A stretch of DNA of 47,781 nucleotides from a bacterium BMS3Bbin14 (GTDB lineage Bacteria > Desulfobacterota > Desulfobulbia > Desulfobulbales > Desulfobulbaceae). Each line of letters starts with the position of its first letter. Position 1 is the first letter of the stretch. Shown one piece after another: positions 43,630 to 47,781 of this stretch. The position numbers were made by a program, and so were the translations under genes. Location: NCBI GenBank assembly GCA_002897615.1, contig BDTX01000026.1:1-47781 (forward strand), given 5' to 3'. The notes beneath the pieces were generated by a model. It had not been told where the DNA came from. It searched no databases and worked only from the letters and a program-made list of their open reading frames with translations.

Positions 43630-43776
43630 TTATTCCTCCAAGGATTCTTCCTGCTCCGGGTCTCCCTCCTGCCGAACCTTTTTTTTGTTCAGCTTGCGTT
43701 GCAGTTTTTCTTCTTTCTTTTTTTGTTTCGCCAACTCTTTTTTTCGTTTCTCAAAAGAATAATTCGTTCTTGCCAA
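43630..43776 (-). CDS. Small charged protein (48 aa), conserved-looking, unknown function
   Basis: A TTG start at 43776 is preceded by AAGGA seven bases upstream. The frame encodes MARTNYSFEKRKKELAKQ, then a lysine/glutamate-rich helix and an acidic tail ending EESLEE. I recognise the MARxNYSFEKRxxELAKK opening as typical of a small family widespread in Proteobacteria without assigned function. The strong ribosome site and family resemblance support it as real despite its short length. Confidence 0.7.
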   Translation of the reverse strand: MARTNYSFEKRKKELAKQKKKEEKLQRKLNKKKVRQEGDPEQEESLEE

Positions 43777-44064
43777 TTTTTTTCCTTTTTATCACCGCTT
43801 CTCAATAAAAGTCACATCCATGAGATTATGACACCACTATTTCAGAGCCCCGGCCGGGCTCACGGTTCTTCTGCAAGGCCGGGGCAACAACTCTGGACCG
43901 TATGTGTTTCGCGCCTTGAAGTGAGGAAGGACTTCCCCCGAACAACAAATCACCACAAGCCGTCACGGATTCAGGTCAACAAAATGGTTCCTATTTATTC
44001 GTTATGGCAGAAATATCAAAAAAGTTCAACAAAATTAGGCGGCCTGTACCGCGAAAGGAAACCG
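43777..44064. other. Intergenic region between small-protein gene and glgC
   Basis: It contains an inverted repeat GCCCCGGCC/GGCCGGGGC (43847-43885) that may terminate one of the minus-strand transcripts. An isolated element-A right end, AAGCCGTCACGGATTCAGG, lies at 43957-43975. No further gene is visible. Confidence 0.6.
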
Positions 44065-45333
44065 TCAGGCAACTTCGCCGTCATCCAGTTGCCGACAGCC
44101 TGTCAGGGCATCTGCCGTGAGACCGGGCCTGACGATGCTGTTCCGGCCGATCTTCATCCTGGCCGGGACCTCCGCCTTCTTGCCGATCAGCGAGATGCCG
44201 GTGTAGAGGTGTTTAGGAAATTCCCGGTTGGGTTGTTTTTTGTTGTCACCATAGCCGACAATGGCATCCGCGCCGATGCGGACCCGTTTATCGCAGATGG
44301 CCAGGTCCACAACCGCGCCCGCTTCGATAATCGAATCCTCGAAGATAACGGAATCACGAATTACGGCGCCACGGCCCACTATCACTCCTGGCGACAGGAT
44401 TGAATTAATGACCGTCCCCTCCACAATACAGCCGGCCGAGATCATCGACGAACTGATATGGCAGCCGGTCATGAAACGGGCGGGCGCCCGATCCATCGGC
44501 CGTTCGTCCGCCTCCAGGTTCGGCCTGATCCCCCACGCTTCCGGGGCGATACCGGAGCCCTCCCTGATCACATCCATGTTGGTTTCCCAGTAGGACTGAA
44601 TGGTCCCCACATCACGCCAGTAACCGTAAAAGGGATAGGCAAAGACCCGGTCCTGCACAATGGCCCGCGGGAGGATATGTTTGCCGAAATCAATTTCCTG
44701 CCGCTCCCGCAACAGGGTTTGCAGCAGATACTGCGTATCAAACACGTAGATCCCCATGGACGCCAGGTTGGTCCGCGGCACCGCCGGCTTTTCCTCCCAG
44801 TCGACGATCCGGTTTTCCCGGTCGACGATCCCGGTTCCAAACTCGTGAATCTGGCTCATGGGCACGACCATCATGCCAACGGTAACGTCCGCTTTTTTGA
44901 ACTGGTGGTAGGCGATCATCGCATCGAAATCCATGTGATAGATGTGATCACCGGACAAGATCAGGACTTCCTTGGAGGGATGCGCCTTGATAAAGTCAAT
45001 GTTTTGCCGGATGGCGTCCGCCGTCCCCCGGTACCAGTCCGAATCTTTCTCGCCCGTGCGCGGCGGCAGAATTTTGACGCCCCTGGATCTGCCGGTAAAA
45101 TCCCAGGCCTCGCCGCCGCGTATATGACGCATAAGAGACAGGGGTTTGTACTGGGTCAGAACGCCCACCCGGCTCAGGCTCGAATTCATGACATTGCTCA
45201 GGCTGAAATCAATGATGCGATACAGGCCGCCGAACGGCACCGCCGGCTTGGCCCGGTTCTCGACCAGAATGTTGAGACGGCTGCCGACCCCGCCGGCCAG
45301 AAGAAGAACCAGGGCATCTTTACGGATCTTCAT
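44065..45333 (-). CDS. glgC: Glucose-1-phosphate adenylyltransferase (ADP-glucose pyrophosphorylase)
   Basis: The 422-residue protein shows canonical GlgC motifs: LLLAGGVGSRL (nucleotide binding), NRAKPAVPFGG, DWYRGTADAIRQN, the catalytic-Asp loop LSGDHIYHMD and VDWEEKPAVP. A C-terminal left-handed beta-helix follows (SVIFEDSIIEAGAVVD). It makes ADP-glucose from glucose-1-phosphate and ATP for glycogen synthesis. Its start overlaps the stop of the upstream paralogue (ATGA), so the two are co-translated and may form a mixed tetramer. Confidence 0.93.
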   Translation of the reverse strand: MKIRKDALVLLLAGGVGSRLNILVENRAKPAVPFGGLYRIIDFSLSNVMNSSLSRVGVLTQYKPLSLMRHIRGGEAWDFTGRSRGVKILPPRTGEKDSDWYRGTADAIRQNIDFIKAHPSKEVLILSGDHIYHMDFDAMIAYHQFKKADVTVGMMVVPMSQIHEFGTGIVDRENRIVDWEEKPAVPRTNLASMGIYVFDTQYLLQTLLRERQEIDFGKHILPRAIVQDRVFAYPFYGYWRDVGTIQSYWETNMDVIREGSGIAPEAWGIRPNLEADERPMDRAPARFMTGCHISSSMISAGCIVEGTVINSILSPGVIVGRGAVIRDSVIFEDSIIEAGAVVDLAICDKRVRIGADAIVGYGDNKKQPNREFPKHLYTGISLIGKKAEVPARMKIGRNSIVRPGLTADALTGCRQLDDGEVA

Positions 45334-46586
45334 TTCAGCACCTCATGATCGGCCACAACGCGGGCCGGCCACCTGTCGGGGGCGAGACGGGGATGAATGG
45401 TGCAGCCGCGGCCGATCTGCAAACCTTCGGGCACCAGGTTGTTCCAGCCGACAACGGTGATCCCGTCACCGCCGCCCGGTTCCGCCTCGCCGCCGATCCG
45501 GCAGCCGGCGCCGAAAATCGTATTGACATCGCTCACGGTCCTGTCGATCCGGGCATCCCTGAGCACAATGGTATTAAAAAAAAGAACGGAATCGCGAACA
45601 ACCGCCCCTTTTTCCACCCGGACTCCGGGAAAAATAATGGAATTTTTCACCGTCCCCTCAATATGACAGCCGTTATAGACCATACTGTTATCGAGTTCCG
45701 CCCTGCTCCCGACTTTCAACGGCTGACAGTCACGGATATCCCGATGCTCAAGATTGGTGCGCAGCCCCCAGGCCTCCATGTCGATCCTGGGCTCCGGCCC
45801 CAGGAGGTCCATGCTGGTCTGCCAGTATTCGTCAATAGTACGGGTATATCCCCAATAACCTTTGAACTTATAACCATAGACCCGGAAATTCCGTTCCATC
45901 ATCAGGGGAATGATATCCCGGCCGAATTCGTATGACTTCTGGCCCTGGTTGGCGCCCAGGATATCATAGAGCACCTGGGGCCGGAAGCAGAAAACAGTCA
46001 GGGAGGCCCAGCGGCCGCGGGGTTTGGCTGGTTTTTCGTCGTAACTGACCAGACGTCCGCCCAGGGCATCGTCATCGGCGATTTCGGCAACGCCGAACCG
46101 ATGCGCTTCGTCCAGATCGACCTCGATAAAGGCGGCGGTCAGGTCCGCGTCCTGCTCGTTATGGTAGCGGATCATTTCCCGGTAATCCATCTGGTAGACA
46201 TGGTCACCCGAGAGGATTAAAATCTCGGACGGGTCATAATACCTGACAAAATCAAGATTCTGGTACACGGCATCCGCGGAACCGCGATACCAGTCCGAAC
46301 TTTCGTAATCCTTGAATGGCGGCAGAATGGAAATACCGCGATAGCGGCCGATCATGTCCCAGGCCGCACCGGTACCGATATGATTGATCAAGGAATAGGA
46401 GCGGTACTGACTGAGGATCGCAATCAGTTCGATGCCGGAACGCATCAGGTTGGTCAGCGGAAAGTCGATCACCCGGGCAAAGCCGCCGAAGGGCACCGTT
46501 GACTTGGGCCGGTAATAGGTCAGAACACCCAGTTCGTCGACCCGGCCGCCGGCCAGGATCATTGCCAGAGTAGAGGGCTTAAGCAT
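45330..46586 (-). CDS. GlgC paralogue with atypical nucleotide-binding loop (GlgD-like partner)
   Basis: The 418-residue protein aligns throughout with the downstream GlgC: DWYRGSADAVYQN, LSGDHVYQMDYREM, a YDEKPAKP segment and a beta-helix C-terminus. Its N-terminal loop is MILAGGRVDELGVLTYYRPK instead of the usual GGxGxRL, which may alter ATP binding. The arrangement resembles GlgC-GlgD pairs, where one subunit is regulatory. The catalytic Asp in SGDHVY is retained, so activity is not excluded. GGAAGG lies upstream of the ATG. Element B copy 2 lies 33 bp upstream of the start. Confidence 0.85.
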   Translation of the reverse strand: MLKPSTLAMILAGGRVDELGVLTYYRPKSTVPFGGFARVIDFPLTNLMRSGIELIAILSQYRSYSLINHIGTGAAWDMIGRYRGISILPPFKDYESSDWYRGSADAVYQNLDFVRYYDPSEILILSGDHVYQMDYREMIRYHNEQDADLTAAFIEVDLDEAHRFGVAEIADDDALGGRLVSYDEKPAKPRGRWASLTVFCFRPQVLYDILGANQGQKSYEFGRDIIPLMMERNFRVYGYKFKGYWGYTRTIDEYWQTSMDLLGPEPRIDMEAWGLRTNLEHRDIRDCQPLKVGSRAELDNSMVYNGCHIEGTVKNSIIFPGVRVEKGAVVRDSVLFFNTIVLRDARIDRTVSDVNTIFGAGCRIGGEAEPGGGDGITVVGWNNLVPEGLQIGRGCTIHPRLAPDRWPARVVADHEVLK

Positions 46587-46618
46587 ATGGATACCTTCCC
46601 GCCGTGATTAAAAAAAAT

Positions 46619-46771
46619 GTAACCGGTTCACCTGCACCCCATCTTTGTCCGTTTCGCCCTTCTCAGGTACAGGGAGTACACCTCGGAGGGCGAAACGAAC
46701 AAATCTGAGGCACATATGAACGGTTACAGTTACGAGTTGAGGGTAATTTATTGCCTCTGGTGAACGGTTAC
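46619..46771 (-). repeat. Element B copy 2, 153 bp
   Basis: It is bounded by GTAACCGGTTCACC and GGTGAACGGTTAC. It is the reverse complement of the copy at 25752-25903 with few differences, and contains the same internal GTTTCGCC hairpin. It sits in the upstream region of the glg pair, where the promoter would be expected. Confidence 0.92.
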
Positions 46772-46859
46772 AAAAAAATGTAGCGCCCATCCGGGAACGG
46801 TCTTTTTATCTGATTTCCCGGAGCTTATGCCTACCTGGGACCCTAACACACCAGTCAAT

Positions 46860-47781
46860 TTATTTCATATATCGGGTAGCAAGACGCATAAGGCTGTAGG
46901 TTGTAAACTCGTGATTTTCCGGCAGTTCCAATTTTTTCAGCGGAACTTCGGCGCGGGCGGCCTCCTTGTGCCCCCCGGCCGAGCCAAACTTGCCAAAGGT
47001 CTTCTTGGCAAGGTTGCCCGCATTTTTCCGGTAACCGTCACACCTGAAGATAACCACCAGGCGATCACCGTGAATCCCGGAAACAATGACCCAGTCGAAC
47101 TGGTCGACATGATTGAGAAAATCTGCTATGATCACCAGCACGTCCGGGGTTCGCACCCGGCCAAGGTGCACATAGGCCCTCCCCTTGCTGACCTTGAGGT
47201 CGTTCAGGGCGATCTTGAAATATTTCAGCTCGGAGCGGCGCAGGTCGGTCAACTCAAACTTGCGGACCAGGTTACGGTTGGCGATATTAAAAAGATAGCG
47301 CAGGGAAATGGCGTCGGCCAGGCGGGAACTTTTTTCAAAATTCTGGGTATCGACCTTGATGCCGTAAAAAAGCGCCGTGGCCAGGGCCACCGAAGGTTTA
47401 ATGTTCGCGGCCCGGAGGTATTCCACCATCATCGACGAAACAGCGCCGTAGTCGGGACGGATATCGATAAAGGTGGCATCCCACTTCTCGGTTACCGGGT
47501 GATGATCGATGACAACATCAAATTTCACCTTGGCAAAACACGGCAGATGCGGGGGCTGAGAATCAAGCAGGACCTTCTTGTTGTAGTCGCCGATTTTCAG
47601 GTTATGCAGCCGCTCAATGGGAATCTTCAGACGGTTGACCATTTCCATGTTACTTAGCCGCCTGATCTCGTTGGCGGAGGCGATGGTCACACTCTGGACC
47701 CGATAGCTGAGCAGGCGTTTGACAGCCATGGCCCCGGCCAGGGCGTCCGGATCGGCACTGATCACCACCAGCACATTATCC
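46860..47781 (-). CDS. DHH-family phosphoesterase, 5' end cut by the window edge
   Basis: The visible part (about 307 codons) has VISADPDALAGAMAVKRL, which holds the first metal-binding Asp residues, and FDVVIDHHPVTEKWDATF, the DHH motif. The C-terminal DHHA1-like domain contains KFGSAGGHKEAARAEVP. The frame continues as DNV upstream of the first available GTG, so the true start is beyond the window. Family members cleave phosphodiester bonds in nucleic acids or cyclic dinucleotides (RecJ, NrnA, GdpP types). This soluble protein looks NrnA/bifunctional-oligoribonuclease-like, but the substrate is not determined. Confidence 0.88.
   Translation of the reverse strand, partial: DNVLVVISADPDALAGAMAVKRLLSYRVQSVTIASANEIRRLSNMEMVNRLKIPIERLHNLKIGDYNKKVLLDSQPPHLPCFAKVKFDVVIDHHPVTEKWDATFIDIRPDYGAVSSMMVEYLRAANIKPSVALATALFYGIKVDTQNFEKSSRLADAISLRYLFNIANRNLVRKFELTDLRRSELKYFKIALNDLKVSKGRAYVHLGRVRTPDVLVIIADFLNHVDQFDWVIVSGIHGDRLVVIFRCDGYRKNAGNLAKKTFGKFGSAGGHKEAARAEVPLKKLELPENHEFTTYSLMRLATRYMK

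Overview
The window looks like a chromosomal contig piece from a GC-rich anaerobic bacterium, most likely a Desulfobacterota (former Deltaproteobacteria) lineage. I infer this from the gene set: a fused IspD-IspF, a Nif3 / C4 zinc-ribbon / rnpB neighbourhood, a corrinoid-type methyl-H4folate methyltransferase under a B12 riboswitch, a hydrogenase-related (Ehr-type) membrane complex, and paired GlgC-like pyrophosphorylases. Genus cannot be assigned from the sequence alone.

Layout. 1-240: 97-bp tandem repeat. 252-4502 (-): a very large PPDK-like phosphotransfer protein lacking the PEP barrel. 4632-5280: three 198-bp tandem units, each with a 30-bp perfect palindrome. 5291-8622 (+): coupled HEAT-repeat protein and HD-GYP phosphodiesterase. 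8799-10080: promoter, cobalamin riboswitch, terminator and methyltransferase. 10122-11936 (-): M48 protease with TPRs. 12336-12412: tRNA-Met(CAU) between two direct copies of a dispersed element. 12842-17417: Nif3, zinc-ribbon coiled-coil protein, RNase P RNA, IspDF and an M20 peptidase. 17671-20327: PurF, a small ferredoxin and an isoprenylcysteine-methyltransferase-like membrane protein. 20282-22060: duplicated repeat-rich segments flanking a VapBC-like toxin-antitoxin pair. 22389-25731: CapD/FlaA1-like sugar dehydratase, a NusG/RfaH-type factor and a DUF218 protein. 25752-28605: element B, an ImmA/IrrE-like gene remnant, a STAND NTPase with TPRs and a small unknown ORF. 28791-34363: phosphopantetheinyl transferase, an A-T-R NRPS-like carboxylate reductase and an HAAAP-type amino-acid permease. 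34820-42792: a fluoride riboswitch followed by a six-gene membrane complex homologous to hydrogenase-4 but with the Ni-Fe cysteines missing. 42919-43776: tRNA-Arg(CCU), a cold-shock protein and a 48-aa charged protein. 44065-46586 (-): two overlapping ADP-glucose pyrophosphorylase-type genes. 46860-end (-): a DHH phosphoesterase cut by the window edge.

The most striking features are the following. (i) A dispersed MITE-like element (here 'element A') has at least 13 full or partial copies. It has 13-bp perfect terminal inverted repeats, and one copy has a filled/empty-site comparison inside the window. Its ends supply start contexts or stop codons of several genes. (ii) An Ehr-type complex without a Ni-Fe site sits downstream of a clear fluoride riboswitch. 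(iii) A compact A-T-R / phosphopantetheinyl transferase locus probably makes an amino-aldehyde or alcohol. (iv) A STAND NTPase lies next to remnants of a regulator.

All functional statements come from reading motifs by eye. No database search was possible.
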